Below are positions 41,201 through 51,618 of a stretch of 64,000 bases of DNA, piece by piece. A program made the translations under genes and the position numbers. The stretch's first letter is position 1, and each line of letters starts with the position of its first letter. Source of the stretch: Streptomyces sp. Tue 6430 (lineage in GTDB: Bacteria; Actinomycetota; Actinomycetes; Streptomycetales; Streptomycetaceae); assembly GCA_021568835.1 (NCBI GenBank), contig JAKGSH010000010.1, positions 5,332,001 to 5,396,000 on the forward strand. Reading direction: 5' to 3'. The notes under the pieces were generated by a model. It made no database searches. It had not been told where the DNA came from and was given only the letters and a program-made list of their open reading frames with translations.

Positions 41201-44200
41201 TGGACCTGGTCGACCGTGACGTGGCGATGGACCAGGTGTCGTGGTGGGCGGACGCGGCGCCGGTGCAGTTGGTGCACGAGCTGACCCATCAGCTGGGTCT
41301 GCGGGACGAGTACCGGGACGCCGATTCCCCGCACCGTCCGCACATCCTCGGCAGTCTGCTGGGCGACCTGGACGCGGACCCGGAGGAGTCCTCCCTGTCC
41401 CCGGCCGGTCTGCGCGACCGCCACCTTGCCCTGCTGGGCGCGTTGATCGGGGAGGTGGTCCCGGCGCCGGAGGAGGCCGGCCGCAGCTTCGCGGAGGCCC
41501 GCAGCGCGGCCGTCCCGGACACGCGCGAAGCGGTGTGGGTGGACCCGGTGTCCCTGCCCGGGGCGACCGACGGCTCCGACGGCCCGGCCGACACCGAAGT
41601 CCCGGCCCGGATGGCGCGGGGGAAGGTCTGCTCCCCTTCGGGTCGGGTAATTTCACGTTCACCAACTTGAACTACGAGAACGATGCGTACCGGAGCAAGG
41701 CGGTTCGTGTCATTCAGGCGTTGAGTGATCATGTGGTGATCGGCAAGTATGTCGATGATCGTCCGGTGCGTATCACGTTGCACGTGCGGACGACGGAGAC
41801 GCCGGCGGATGTGATCGATCTGGACGTGGCTCGTCAGGATGCCGCGATGCGTGCTCTGGAGGCCGCGGCCGACTCGAGTGACGACGAGGCGGCCGAGGCG
41901 GCTCGGGCGGAGCTGGCGGATGCTCTGGCGGACAGGCCCGCGGCGGAGAAGCGCGGGGTCCAGATCAATCTGGCGAGCTACTACTTCGAGAAGTACGACA
42001 TCGGTTACGTCATGGGGATGCTGGCGCACGAGATCGGTCTGCATCCGCTGGCGTCGGCGCGAGACGAGCTGGCAGGGGACGAGAACAGCAACAGGGGCGT
42101 GGCGCAGCCGGTGCCGGGTCTGCCGGCGAACCGTGTGATGAACACGGACGGGGCGGGGCAGGCGGACCATGTCATGGCGGCCTCGCCGGATCGTGCGCGG
42201 CACCGGATCTACCGCGACGTGGTGGTGGAGATGGCGCGCGTCCTGGCGCAGCAGGCCGCCGACCGCGAGGAGGGCGCGGCCGCCAAGGACGTCACGGACC
42301 TGTTCGACACGTACCTGATGGACGTGGCGACGATCGCGGTCACCAACGACCACCGGGCCCGGGCCGCTTGGGAGCCCGTCAACACGGCCAGGGTCTACAA
42401 CGCCTACAAGGAACTGCTGCGCGCACAGCTGGCGGGCACGCCCGCGCTTCAGGCGCTCCTGCCCCCGACAAGGGGTGGCGCGGTGTCGCGGCGAACTTCA
42501 CGCGACTTGCCACCAGCATCGCGACCCGTAATGCCGGTGACAGCATCCAACGGCCCGCCCCGGCCTACGAAGCCCGCCCCCGTCTTCCGCAGGAGACCAC
42601 CGGCGACCAGCAGGCCGAGGAGAACGGGAACGGGCAGGTACCGCAGCTGCCGCAGGGTGTGCGCGACACCCGTCCCCGGTTCGTGGTGCGGTCCGGCTTC
42701 GACGCCCGCCGGTTCACCCACGACGGCGACCCGGTCACCGACCTGACCGTCCGCGTCGCGCTGCGTGGCACGGAGGATCAGAGGGCGCGGGTACGCGAAC
42801 GACTGGGCCTGGGCGTTGAGGAGTTCCTCAACGATCCGGCTTACCGGCTGCCGAACGGTGATCGTCTGCATGTGACGGTGGAGCCGGTGGACGTCGGTGA
42901 TTCGCCGCACCTGACAGTGGACCTGGTGGGCCGGGACCGGGCGATGGACCAGAACACCTGGTGGGCGGACGCGGCGCCGGTGCAGTTGGTGCACGAGCTG
43001 ACCCATCAGCTGGGTCTGCGGGACGAGTACCGGGACGCCGATTCCCCGCACCGTCCGCACATCCTCGGCAGTCTGCTGGGCGACCTGGACGCGGACCCGG
43101 AGGAGTCCTCCCTGTCCCCGGCCGGTCTGCGCGACCGCCACCTTGCCCTGCTGGGCGCGTTGATCGGGGAGGTGGTCCCGGCGCCGGAGGAGGCCGGCCG
43201 CAGCTTCGCGGAGGCCCGCAGCGCGGCCGTCCCGGACACGCGCGAAGCGGTGTGGGTGGACCCGGTGTCCCTGCCCACCGACGACACCACCGGCACGGTC
43301 GACACCGAGGTGTCCGCCCGGATGCGGCAGGGGGAGGAACTGCTGCCGTTCAGGTCGGGCAATTTCGTGTTCACCAACCTGAACTATGAGCGGGATGCGT
43401 ACCGGAACAAGGCGGTCCACATCCTCGAACTGCTCCGGGAACACCCACTGATCCGGGCCTACGTCGAGGACCGCCCCTGCTACATCACCCTGAAGCGGCG
43501 CTTCAGGGACGCCCCGGCCGACGTGCAGGACCTGGGGCCCGACGGTGTGCAGATCAACCTTGCCAGCTACTACTTCGAGGGATACGGGATCGGTCACATC
43601 ATGGGGATGCTGGCCCATGAGATCGGTCTGCATCCCCTCGCCGAACAGGACCCCAGGGTCGAGCGCCAGGAGAGGGACCAGCAGAACACGAACATCCTGG
43701 TGCCGGGGACGCTGGAGGCGGGACAGCCGATCTTCATGATTCCCACGCGGGCGGGTCAGATGGATCACGTCTTCGCCGCTTCCCCCGGCACCCACCGGTA
43801 CGACACCTACCGGGACGTCGTCGCGATCATGGCCGACCAGATGGTCACGGCAGCGCGTGACGGTGCGGACGGGGTGACGCCCCAGGACGTCACGGACCTG
43901 GTCGACTGCTATCTCATGGACCTCGCGTCCATCGCGGTCACGAACGACCACCGGGCGGCCGCGATCAGTCAACCCGCCAACACCGCTGCGGCCTACAACG
44001 CCTACAAGGAACTGTTCGCCGCATACATGCAGGATCACCCTGCCCATCCGCACGTGATGCGGGCCGTGAAGGACCGCAACGGCGTGAACCGGGACTTCCA
44101 GACACTCGCCCGCCACCTGGTGGCCTCCAACCTGGGCAGCAGCATCCAGACCGCCGGGACGGGTGAGACCCGCCCGCGGCTCCCGCAGACAGCCGTCGGC

Positions 44201-47200
44201 GATCCTGTCGGTGACCGGCAGGGTGAGGAGGCCGGAGAACCGGACGGGCGTGGTCTGTCGTCGGCCGGGCCGCTGCCGCAGGGCGCACGTGACACCCGTC
44301 CCCGGTTCGTGGTGCGGTCCGGCTTCGACGCCCGCCGGTTCACCCACGTCGGCGAGCCGGTCACCGATCTGACCGTGCGGGTGGCGCTGCGGGGCACGGA
44401 GGATCAGAGCGCGCGCGTCTTCAGGCAGCTGAGCGCGGGTGTGCAGGAGTTCCTGAACGATCCCACCTACCGTCTGCCGAACGGTGACCGTCTGCACGTG
44501 ACGGTGGAGCCCGTCGACGTCGGAGACTCGCCTCACCTGACGGTGGACCTGGCAGGTCGCGACCGGGCGATGGACCAGAACACCTGGTGGGTGGACGCCG
44601 CGCCGGTGGAGTTGGTGCACGAGCTGACGCACCAGCTGGGCCTGCGGGACGAGTACCGGGACGCCGACGCCCCCCACCGTCCTCACGTCCCCGGCAGCCT
44701 GCTCGGCGACCTGGACGCGGAACCCGAGGACTTCTCGCTGGCCGCCGCCGGTCTCCGTGACCGTCACCTGGCTCTCCTGAGCGCTCTGATCGGCGACCTC
44801 GACCCGCAGGGGAGCGACCAGGACGGCGAGCAGAGCTGGGAGGCCGTACGGTCCGCCACCACACCGGTCACCCGCGAGGCGGTGTGGGTGGACCCGGTGT
44901 CCCTGCCCCGGCCGGCCGACGACACCGACGACACCGACGCCGACGACACGGCCGTCACCGAAGTCCCCGCACGGATGCGGCAGAGGCCGATCACGCTCCC
45001 CCTGAGGTCGGACAACTTCGAGTTCAGCAACCTCAGGCACGACGTGGAGAGGTACCGCGACAAGGCGGTCCGCATCATCGAGCTGCTCCAGGCCCACCCG
45101 GTGATCCGGGAGTACGTCGGTGGCCGTCCGGTGCGGATCATCCTGCGGCGGCGCATGACGGAGACGCCGGCCGACGTGATCGACCACGGCCGTGCCGGCG
45201 TCGAGATCAACCTGGCCGGCTACTACTTCGAGGGGTACGGGATCGGCCGCATCATGGGGATGCTGTCCCACGAGATCGGTCTGCATCCGCTCGCCTCCCG
45301 GAACCGGCAGGTCTGGAACGACGAGGACGGGCTGTACGGCGAGGACCTCACGGTGCCGGGCGCCACCCGCCCGGAAGAAGTGCGTTTCATGAACACGGAC
45401 GACGCGCGCCAGCCGGACCACATCATGGCCGCCTCTCCCAGCACCACGAGACATCAGCTCTACCGGGCCATCGTCGCGACGATGGCCGACCTGCTGACCG
45501 GGGTGGCACGGGCCGGCGCGCAGGACGTCGGCACCCAGGACGTCACGGACCTGATCGACACCTATCTCATGGATCTGGCGTCCATCGCGGTCTCCAACGA
45601 CCACCGGCTGAGAGCGGCCCTCGCACCCGCCGACACCGCCCGGATCTACAACGCCTACAAGGCCGACTTCGCCGCACACATGGCTGCCGACAGCCCGGCC
45701 CGTGACCTGCTGCCCGAGGACAAGGGCAGGTTCGGCGTGCTGGGGGACTTCGCCCAGCTCGCCGCCACCATCGCGACCTTCAACCGGGGCCTCAGCATTC
45801 AGGAGTCCGTACACGTGCCCGACCGGCTCGACGGCCGCCCCCGGTTCGTGGTGCGCTCGGGCTTCGACGTACGCCGGTTCACGTACCGGGGCGAGACGGT
45901 CACCGACCTCACGGTGCGCGTCGCGCTGGGCGTCGAGGACGGATGGAGCGCACGCGTCTTCGGCCGGCTGAGCGAGGGCGTTCAGGAGTTCCTGAACGAC
46001 CCCGGCCACCGTCTGCCCAACGGCGACCGTCTGCACGTGACGGTGGAACTCGTCGACCCCTCGGACGCGCCGCACCTGACGGTGGACCTGGTGGGCCCGG
46101 ACGGGTGATGAACCAGGAATCCTGGCGAGTGGACGCCCTGCCGGTGGAGTTGGTGCACGAGCTGACGCACCAGCTGGGTCTGCGGGACGAGTACCGGGAG
46201 GCCGACGCCCCCACCGCCCGCACGTCCCCGGTAGCCTGCTGGGTGATCTGGCCGCGGACCCGGAGGACTCCTCGCTCGCCGCCCTCGGTCTGCGCGGCCG
46301 GCACCTGGCCCTGCTGGGCGCGCTGATCGGGGAGACGGACCCGCCGCCGCAGGCGAACGAGGGCGAGGCCGGCCGGAGCTTCGAGGAGGCGCGGAGTGCC
46401 GCCGTTGCGGACACCCGCGAGGCGGTGTGGGTGGACCCGGTGTCCCTGCCCCGGTCGGCCGGGGATTCCGAGGTCATGGCCGTCACCGAAGTCCCTGCCC
46501 GGATGCGGCAGGAAGAGGAGGAGCTGCGGCCGTTCAGGTCGGGCAACTTCGTGTTCACGAACCTGAACTATGACAATGGCGCGTATCAGCGCAAGGCGAT
46601 GCGTGTCATCGAGGCGCTGCGCCGGCATGCCGTGATCGGTGAGTACGTCGGTGGTCGTCCGGTGCGGATCACGTTGCACGTGCGGACGACGGAGACGCCG
46701 GCGGATGTGATCGATCTTGACGTGGCGCGTCAGGATGCCGCGATGCGTGCTCTGGAGGCCGCGGCGAACTCGGGTGACGAGGCGGCGGCGGAGGCCGCCC
46801 GGCTGGAGCTGGCGGATGCTCTGGCGGACAGGCCTGCGGCGGAGATGCGCGGGGTCGAGATCAATCTGGCGAGTTACTACTTCGAGAAGTACGACGTCGG
46901 TTACGTCATGGGATGCTGGCGCACGAGATCGGTCTGCATCCGCTGGCCTCGGCGCAGGACGGTCTGGGCCGGGACGAGGCCGACAACGCGGGGAAGCCGC
47001 AGCCGGTGCCGGGGCTGCCGGAGAACCGTGTGATGAACACGGTGGGGGCGGGGCAGGCGGACCACGTCATGGCGGCTTCGCCGGAGCGTGTGCGGCACCG
47101 GATCTACCGTGACGTGGTGGTGGAGATGGCGCGGGTGCTGGCGCAGCAGGCGGCCGACCGCGACGAGGGGCCAGTACCAGGGACGTCACGGACCTGTTCG

Positions 47201-50200
47201 ACACGTATCTGATGGACGTGGCGACGATCGCGGTCACCAACGACCACCGGGGACGGGCGGCCACGGAGCCGGGCTACACGGCGAGGGCTTACAACGCCTA
47301 CAAGGCGCAGTTGGCCGCCCGTCTGCCTGCGGACGGTGACCTTCGTACCTTGCTGCCCGCTGACAAGGGCATGCTCGGTGTGCTGGGGGACTTCGCCCGG
47401 CTCGCCGCCGGCGTGGCGCGGAACAACAACGGCGACAGCATCCAGCGGCCCATGACGACGGACGAGGCCCGCCCCCGCCTCCCGCACGAGACCACCGGCG
47501 ACCAGCAGACCGAAGAGAACGTGAACGGGCAGGTCCTGCCGCTGCCGCGAGGCGCGCGTGACACCCGCCCCCGGTTCGTGGTGCGGTCGGGCTTCGACGC
47601 GCGGCGGTTCACGCATTCCGGCGAGCCGGTCACCGACCTGACCGTCCGCGTCGCGCTGCGCGGCACGGAGGAGCAGGGCGCGCGTGTACGCGAACAACTC
47701 GGCCTGGGCGTGCAGGAGTTGCTGAACGATCCGGGTTACCGTCTGCCCAGCGGGGACCGTCTGCACGTGACGGTGGAGTACGTCGACCCGTCCGATTCGC
47801 CGCACCTGACCGTGGACCTGGTGGGTCGGGACCGGGCGATGGACCAGAACACGTGGTGGACCGATGCGGCCCCCGTGGAGTTGGTGCACGAGCTGACGCA
47901 CCAGCTCGGTCTGCGGGACGAGTACCGGGACGCCGACGCCCCGCACCGCCCGCACGTCCCCGGCAGCCTGCTCGGCGACCTGGACGCGGCCCCGGAGGAC
48001 TCCTCCCTCGCCGCCGCCGGCCTGCGCGATCGCCACCTCGCCCTGCTCGGCGCGCTGATCGGGGACGTGACCCCGGCGCCGGAGAAGGACGGTCTCGGCT
48101 TCGCGGAGGCCCGCAGCGCGGCCGTTCCCGACACCCGGGAGTCGATCTGGGTGGACCCGGTGTCCCTGCCCCAGCCTGCCGACGACACGACGTCCCCCGA
48201 CGACACGACGTTCACCGGCGTCCCCGCCCGCATGCCGCAGGACGAGAGCCGGCCGCTCGGCGAGTCGGCGGAGCCGACCCATGTGCCCTTCACCTCCGGG
48301 AACTTCGAGTTCACCAACCTCAAGCACACGAACGAGAAGTACCGCGACAAGGCGATCCGCATCATCGAGACGCTGCGCGGGCACGACACCATCCGCGCGT
48401 ACGTCGGCGACCGTCCGGTCCGCATCACGCTGCACGTGCGCACCACGGAGACCCCGGCCGACGTGATCGACCGCGGCGAGGACGGCGTCGACATCAACCT
48501 GGCGAGCTACTACTTCGAGAAGTACGACATCGGCTACGTGATGGGCATGCTGGCCCACGAGATCGGCCTGCACCCCCTGGCCTCGCGGGACCGGAGCATC
48601 CCCGACGAGGAGGCGATGTTCGCGAACTTCCCGCTGACCGTGCCGGGGCTGGAGGAGTCGAGCCCGCCGCGCACCATGAGCACGGAGGGCGCCGGCCAGG
48701 CCGACCACGTCATGGCCGCCTACCCGAGCAGCACCAGGCACCGGATCTACCGGGACGTCGTCCTGGAGATGGGCCGTGTCCTGGCCGAGGACGCACGCAA
48801 CGGGGAGGAGGGTGCCAGGGCCGCGGACGTCACCGACCTGTTCGACACCTACCTCATGGACCTGGCCACGATCGCCGTCACCAACGACCGGCGCAAGGAC
48901 GCGGCCTGGGAACCCCGCAACACGGCGAAGGTCTACAACGCCTACCGGACGCGGCTCATCGCCCGATTGGCGCAGGACAGCCCGCTCCGGAGCCTCGTGC
49001 CGCCGGAGAAGGTCTGGTGGAAGGTGACGGGCGGCTTCCTCGGCCTCGGCGCCAGCTTCACGTTCACCAACAAGGGCGACAGCATCCAGACCGCCGCACC
49101 GGAGACCGCCGCACCGGAGACCGCCGCACCGGAGACCGCCGCACCGGAGACCGGCGGCGGCCCGGCCGAAGCCCGGCCCCGCCTGGGGCAGGCCGACCCG
49201 ACCCCCTCGTCCTCCGCCCCGTCCCTCCCGGCACGCCCGCACGGGGCGCGGGACACCCGCCCCCGGTTCGTGGTGCGGTCGAGCTTCGACATCCGGCGGT
49301 TCCCGTACCGGGGCGAGCCGGTCACCGATCTGACGGTGCGGGTCGCACTGCGCGGCACGGAGGCTCAGAAGGCGCGCGTACGCGAACAACTGGACCGGGG
49401 TGTCCAGGAGTTCCTGAACGCCGCGGGCTACCGGCTGCCGAGCAACGATCGTCTGCACGTGACGGTGGAGTTCGTCGATCCGGCCGGTTCGCCGCACCTG
49501 ACGGTGGACCTGGTGGGCCGGGAGCGGACGATGGACCAGAACACCTGGTGGGCGGACGCCGATCCGGTGCAGCTGGTGCACGAGCTGACCCACCAGCTCG
49601 GCCTGCGGGACGAGTACCGGGACGCCGACGCCCCGCACCGCCCCCACATCCTCGGCAGCCTCCTGGGCGACCTGGACGCGGCCCCGAGGACTCCTCCCTC
49701 GCCGCCGCCGGTCTGCGCGACCGCCACCTCGCCCTCCTCGGCGCACTCATCGGAGATCCGGACCCGGCGCCCGAAGAGGTCGGTCTCGGCTTCGCGGAGG
49801 CCCGCAGCGCGGCCGTCCCCGACAGGCGCCAGGCGGTGTGGGTGGACCCGGTCTCCCTGCCAGCCCCGGCCGGAGAGCGGACCGAACCGGGCCCCGCCCC
49901 GACCCCGGGCCCGGCACGGACGCCGACGCACACGCCGGGAGCGCGGTGGCCGACGGCGTGGCGCCCCGGATGCTCGTCCCCTTCAAGTCCGGGAACTTCG
50001 AGTTCACCAACCTCAAGCACACGAACGAGGGGTACCGCGACAGGGCGGTCCGCATCATCGAGCTGTTGCGCGGGCACGACACCATCCGCGCGTACGTCGG
50101 CGACCGTCCGGTCCGCATCACGCTGCACGTGCGCACCACGGAGACCCCGGCCGACGTGATCGACCGCGGCGAGGACGGCGTCGACATCAACCTGGCGAGC

Positions 50201-50803
50201 TACTACTTCGAGAAGTACGACATCGGCTACGTGATGGGCATGCTGGCCCACGAGATCGGCCTGCACCCGCTGGCCTCCCAGAACGCGGGCCTTCCGGACG
50301 AGGAGGCGATGTTCGAGAGCTTCCCCCTGCCGGTGCCGGGGCTGGAGGGCGTGAACCCGCCGCGCACCATGAGCACGGAGGGCGCCGGCCAGGCCGACCA
50401 CATCATGGCCGCCTACCAGAGCAGCACCCGGCACCGCATCTACCGCGAGATCGTCCTGGAGATGGCCAGGAAGTTCGCGCGCGACGCCCGCAACGGGGAG
50501 GAGAACGCCAAGCCCAAGGACGTCACCGACCTGTTCGACTGCTATCTGATGGACCTCGCCTCCATCGCCGTCACCAACGACCACCGACTGGGCGCGGCCA
50601 TGGAGCCCGGTTACACGGCGAAGGCCTACAACGCCTACAAGAAGACGCTCCACGACCTGCTGAAGGACGACCCCGAGGTCCTCGCCCTCCTGCCGTCGGA
50701 CAAGGGCATGCTGGGCGTGATGAACGACTTCCGGCGCATCGGCACCTCCATCTCCGTGAACAACCGCGGCGACAGCATCCAGCGGGACGGGACGGCGACC
50801 TGA
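26224..50803 (+). CDS. Giant multidomain polymorphic-toxin-like protein ('lonely Cys' family) with OTU-like and 13 metallopeptidase-like modules; 14 apparent frameshifts
   Basis: Read through fourteen single-base losses, this is one gene of about 8,197 residues from the GTG at 26224. Order: helical N-terminus (1-110); a membrane or hydrophobic region (about 112-145 and 215-230); Pro/Gly-rich and Ala/Thr/Gly-rich low complexity; a 'lonely Cys'-like His/Cys domain (about 29670-30650); an OTU-like domain (about 31120-31790); long beta-rich regions between 32300 and 37900 of unknown function; two degenerate OTU-like segments (37930-39520); an acidic Thr/Ser/Val linker; then modules A-B repeated six times plus a final A (40024-50800). 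A carries HEIGLHPL, B carries HELTHQLGLRDEY. Breaks lie at or near 30211, 30831, 34852, 35928, 36510, 39510, 41618, 42462, 46103, 46208, 46910, 47167, 49686 and within 49860-49950, all in the same direction. The partner genes immediately upstream imply export by the T7SS. Function is inferred. Confidence 0.82.
28080..28330 (+). repeat. Gly/Thr-rich low-complexity repeat in the giant gene
   Basis: About 80 residues consist of GTGTG and VAPGAGTGTGSATGTGVG units, with two near-identical 66-bp copies (from about 28130 and 28196). A shorter DAGTGT triplicate lies at about 28657-28711. These are flexible linkers. Confidence 0.8.
29670..30650 (+). other. 'Lonely Cys'-like domain, possible clan CD autoprocessing peptidase, within the giant protein
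   Basis: The segment ADYFTAHGTSRTVTLGTED (His codon 30088-30090) and, about 45 residues later, RPLVLFSCETGRQPEVAGLP (Cys codon 30228-30230) followed by VAQHVANRTGRSVYAPTT form a His/Cys pair. I recognise the second motif from the 'lonely Cys domain' of huge Streptomyces proteins. Hydrophobic strand then Ser-Cys, with an upstream HG, resembles clan CD peptidases such as caspases and the MARTX cysteine protease domain. The break at 30211-30213 falls between the two motifs. Peptidase activity is inference. Confidence 0.6.
31120..31790 (+). other. OTU-like cysteine protease domain within the giant protein
   Basis: TPGGGNCLFRAVLDSARS places a Cys (31172-31174) in the OTU nucleophile motif DGNCLFRA. 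About 190 residues later NGTDHYDALVP matches the OTU catalytic His motif (His codon 31748-31750). Spacing and flanks fit the family. OTU proteases cleave ubiquitin-like or other isopeptide bonds, and in bacteria are often effectors. Confidence 0.65.
31916..31999 (+). repeat. 27-bp tandem repeat (TTTADADGP)
   Basis: Three copies of a 27-bp unit encoding (T/A)TTADADGP form a linker directly after the OTU-like domain. Confidence 0.8.
33796..33920 (+). repeat. 24-bp tandem repeat (DLTPATGP)
   Basis: Four near-exact 24-bp copies encode DLTPATGP, followed by two DLAPVAEQ variants and a Gln-rich stretch (EQDQQDQQPTTPQQDQ). The region separates two beta-rich parts of the giant protein. Confidence 0.85.
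37930..38850 (+). other. Degenerate OTU-like segment 2 with 48-bp tandem repeat
   Basis: VHDVPHDGASFFHALIATA aligns by eye with an OTU nucleophile motif in which Cys is Ser. It contains four tandem copies (about 38200-38375) of a 48-bp unit encoding ALGGDGNEDLLEVPAR; the last copy has diverged. The pattern suggests a catalytically dead domain kept for binding or structure. Confidence 0.45.
38980..39520 (+). other. Degenerate OTU-like segment 3
   Basis: PTGRGNGFFGALSTALRHA again resembles the OTU nucleophile region, here with Gly in place of Cys. Downstream HLRHHLTRAPWGPEADHAV and VTLVEENGTAHTYPG parallel the other two segments. Assigned by pattern only. Confidence 0.4.
40024..41560 (+). repeat. 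Metallopeptidase-like unit 1 (modules A1 and B1)
   Basis: A1 (to about 40836) runs from GNFEFTNL through YVGGRPVRITLRLRTTEAPA and NLASYYFEKYDTGYVMGMLA to HEIGLHPL (HEIGLH codons 40300-40317) and ends near GDSIQR. B1 (40954-41455) starts RPRFVVRSGFDARRF and carries HELTHQLGLRDEY (HELTH codons 41275-41289), an HExxH zinc site. The linker ends REAVWVDPVSLP. Confidence 0.75.
41629..43276 (+). repeat. Metallopeptidase-like unit 2 (modules A2 and B2)
   Basis: A2 has HEIGLH at 42027-42044 and a roughly 40-residue Ala/Asp-rich insertion after the TPADVID motif, shared only with A5. Many codons end in T, unlike most of the gene. B2 has HELTH at 42992-43006; its second half is identical at DNA level to B1. 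Breaks lie just before the unit (41618-41622) and at 42462-42466. Confidence 0.75.
43340..44885 (+). repeat. Metallopeptidase-like unit 3 (modules A3 and B3)
   Basis: A3 is the most divergent A copy (DRPCYITLKRRFRDAP, YYFEGYGIGHIMGML, LVDCYLMDLA) yet keeps HEIGLHPL (43616-43633). B3 keeps HELTH (44618-44632) and GLRDEY. No frame break occurs in this unit. Confidence 0.75.
44985..46440 (+). repeat. Metallopeptidase-like unit 4 (modules A4 and B4)
   Basis: A4 (DNFEFSNL, YYFEGYGIGRIMGMLS) has HEIGLH at 45269-45286. The A-B linker is short, lacking the RPRLPQ-type segment. B4 has HELTH at 46156-46170 and WRVDALPVEL in place of the usual WWADAAPVEL. Breaks lie at 46103-46105 and 46208-46212. Confidence 0.75.
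46520..48170 (+). repeat. Metallopeptidase-like unit 5 (modules A5 and B5)
   Basis: A5 carries the same 40-residue insertion and T-rich codon use as A2; HEIGLH lies at 46922-46939. B5 has HELTH at 47887-47901. Breaks lie at 46910-46912, just before the zinc motif, and 47167-47170. Confidence 0.75.
48280..49870 (+). repeat. Metallopeptidase-like unit 6 (modules A6 and B6)
   Basis: A6 (TSGNFEFTNLKHTNEKYRD) has HEIGLH at 48556-48573 and is nearly identical to A7. The linker holds a 15-bp tandem repeat encoding APETA (about 49093-49155). B6 has HELTH at 49579-49593. A break lies at about 49686 and another between 49860 and 49950. Confidence 0.75.
49975..50803 (+). repeat. Terminal module A7
   Basis: This last A copy (KSGNFEFTNLKHTNEGYRD; HEIGLH at 50249-50266) ends the protein with NNRGDSIQRDGTAT and no B module. 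A normal stop follows at 50801-50803. Confidence 0.75.
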
Positions 50804-50898
50804 CCCGCGGAGCACAGGGGTCCCGCGTGCCCCGCGGCCGGCCGGCTCGGCACCACGGCGGCCACGGCCGGGCCCGGCACCGGCTGGATCTACCCCTC

Positions 50899-50916
50899 CG
50901 GCACCGGGCCGTGCCG
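50899..50916. terminator. Possible bidirectional terminator after the giant gene
   Basis: CGGCAC and GTGCCG pair around CGGGCC in the 113-base gap between convergent stops (50803 on plus, 50917 on minus). The stem is only 6 bp. Confidence 0.35.
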
Positions 50917-51147
50917 TCACCGGGCTCGCCCGCTCCGGGCGTTCACCTCGGCGACGAGGGCGCTCAGCAGTTCGTCCTGGGTGAGCGTCCGCAGCCGCCC
51001 GGGATCGGCGTCCCACTCGCGGCCACCGCCGAGCGGGCGGACCCGGACGTACGGCCCCCGGTGGTCCGTGACGCGTCCGACCCGGTCACAGCCGGTGTCA
51101 CGGACGGCCTCGCCGACGGCCGGGAGCCCGTCGGGAACCTCCGTCAC
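50917..51147 (-). CDS. Conserved small hypothetical protein
   Basis: The protein has 76 residues (VTEVPDGLPAVGEAVRDTGC... read from GTG). It contains DRVGRVTDHRGPYVRVRPLGGGREWDAD, which looks like a compact SH3/KOW-type beta barrel, then a short helix. The GTG overlaps the TGA of the upstream gene by four bases. Such pairs commonly accompany XRE/DUF397 regulators in streptomycetes; the function is not known to me. Confidence 0.75.
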   Translation of the reverse strand: MTEVPDGLPAVGEAVRDTGCDRVGRVTDHRGPYVRVRPLGGGREWDADPGRLRTLTQDELLSALVAEVNARSGRAR

Positions 51148-51392
51148 CTGCCGACGCCCCTCATGATCACGTCCGCGAGCATCAGGGCGACGGGGGCCGA
51201 GCACACCCCGAGGTGGACGAGCGCGTACTGCGCCTCGGCCCTGCGGTCGTCCACCCACGGCGTACGGATGTCCATCGCGGGGAGCTGGATGCCGGCCTGC
51301 GAGAGGGCGGCGGCGAGCGCGTCCCGGGCTTCGAGGGCCTCGGAGGTCCTGGGGGCGGGGGAGTAGTGGGGAGACGGGTGGGTCTGGTCCAT
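51144..51392 (-). CDS. Conserved small hypothetical protein
   Basis: The protein has 82 residues, with ATG at 51392 behind GAGGA. A Pro/Ser-rich start is followed by helices (EALEARDALAAALSQAGIQL, AEAQYALVHLGVCSAPVALM). It is coupled to the following 76-residue gene and divergent from the XRE regulator. I do not recognise a function. Confidence 0.75.
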   Translation of the reverse strand: MDQTHPSPHYSPAPRTSEALEARDALAAALSQAGIQLPAMDIRTPWVDDRRAEAQYALVHLGVCSAPVALMLADVIMRGVGR

Positions 51393-51618
51393 GAAGGTCC
51401 TCGTGGGTGCGGGTGCGGGTGGGGGTGTCCGTACGGGGGTGGTTCCGCTGATTCGGCGACCTGACCGCGCCGACTGGATTACTCTGCGTGGTCCGGCCGT
51501 TACGAGAATGCGGCCGGGTGTGGGCGGCCGAGGTGTGGACGGGGTGGCGCTTCTCCGCCACCCGGAGCTGGTTCCACAGGTTCCACATCGGTCGCACGAA
51601 CGTCCCGGAGGGAGCGGC
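51393..51618. other. Divergent promoter region, small genes / XRE regulator
   Basis: No gene is seen. It contains an 8-bp stem (GGGTGGCG at 51542-51549 and CGCCACCC at 51556-51563) and the tandem operator-like repeat at 51570-51587. Confidence 0.5.
51570..51587 (+). promoter_or_regulatory. Tandem 9-bp repeat, candidate operator of the XRE regulator
   Basis: GGTTCCACA occurs twice back-to-back (51570-51578, 51579-51587), 31 bases before the regulator start. Direct repeats near one helical turn are typical operator architecture; autoregulation is inferred. Confidence 0.4.

Noticed and set aside
42449..46558. Long open minus-strand frame opposite the metallopeptidase array
   Set aside because: It reads as antisense of the repeated modules, His/Arg-rich and without motifs.
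26224..50803. Programmed ribosomal frameshifting in the giant gene
   Set aside because: Fourteen breaks without slippery heptamers, and identical breaks in unrelated genes, fit sequence error better than recoding.
26224..50803. Modular polyketide or non-ribosomal peptide synthase, suggested by gene size and repeated modules
   Set aside because: No ketosynthase, acyltransferase, condensation, adenylation or carrier motifs are present.
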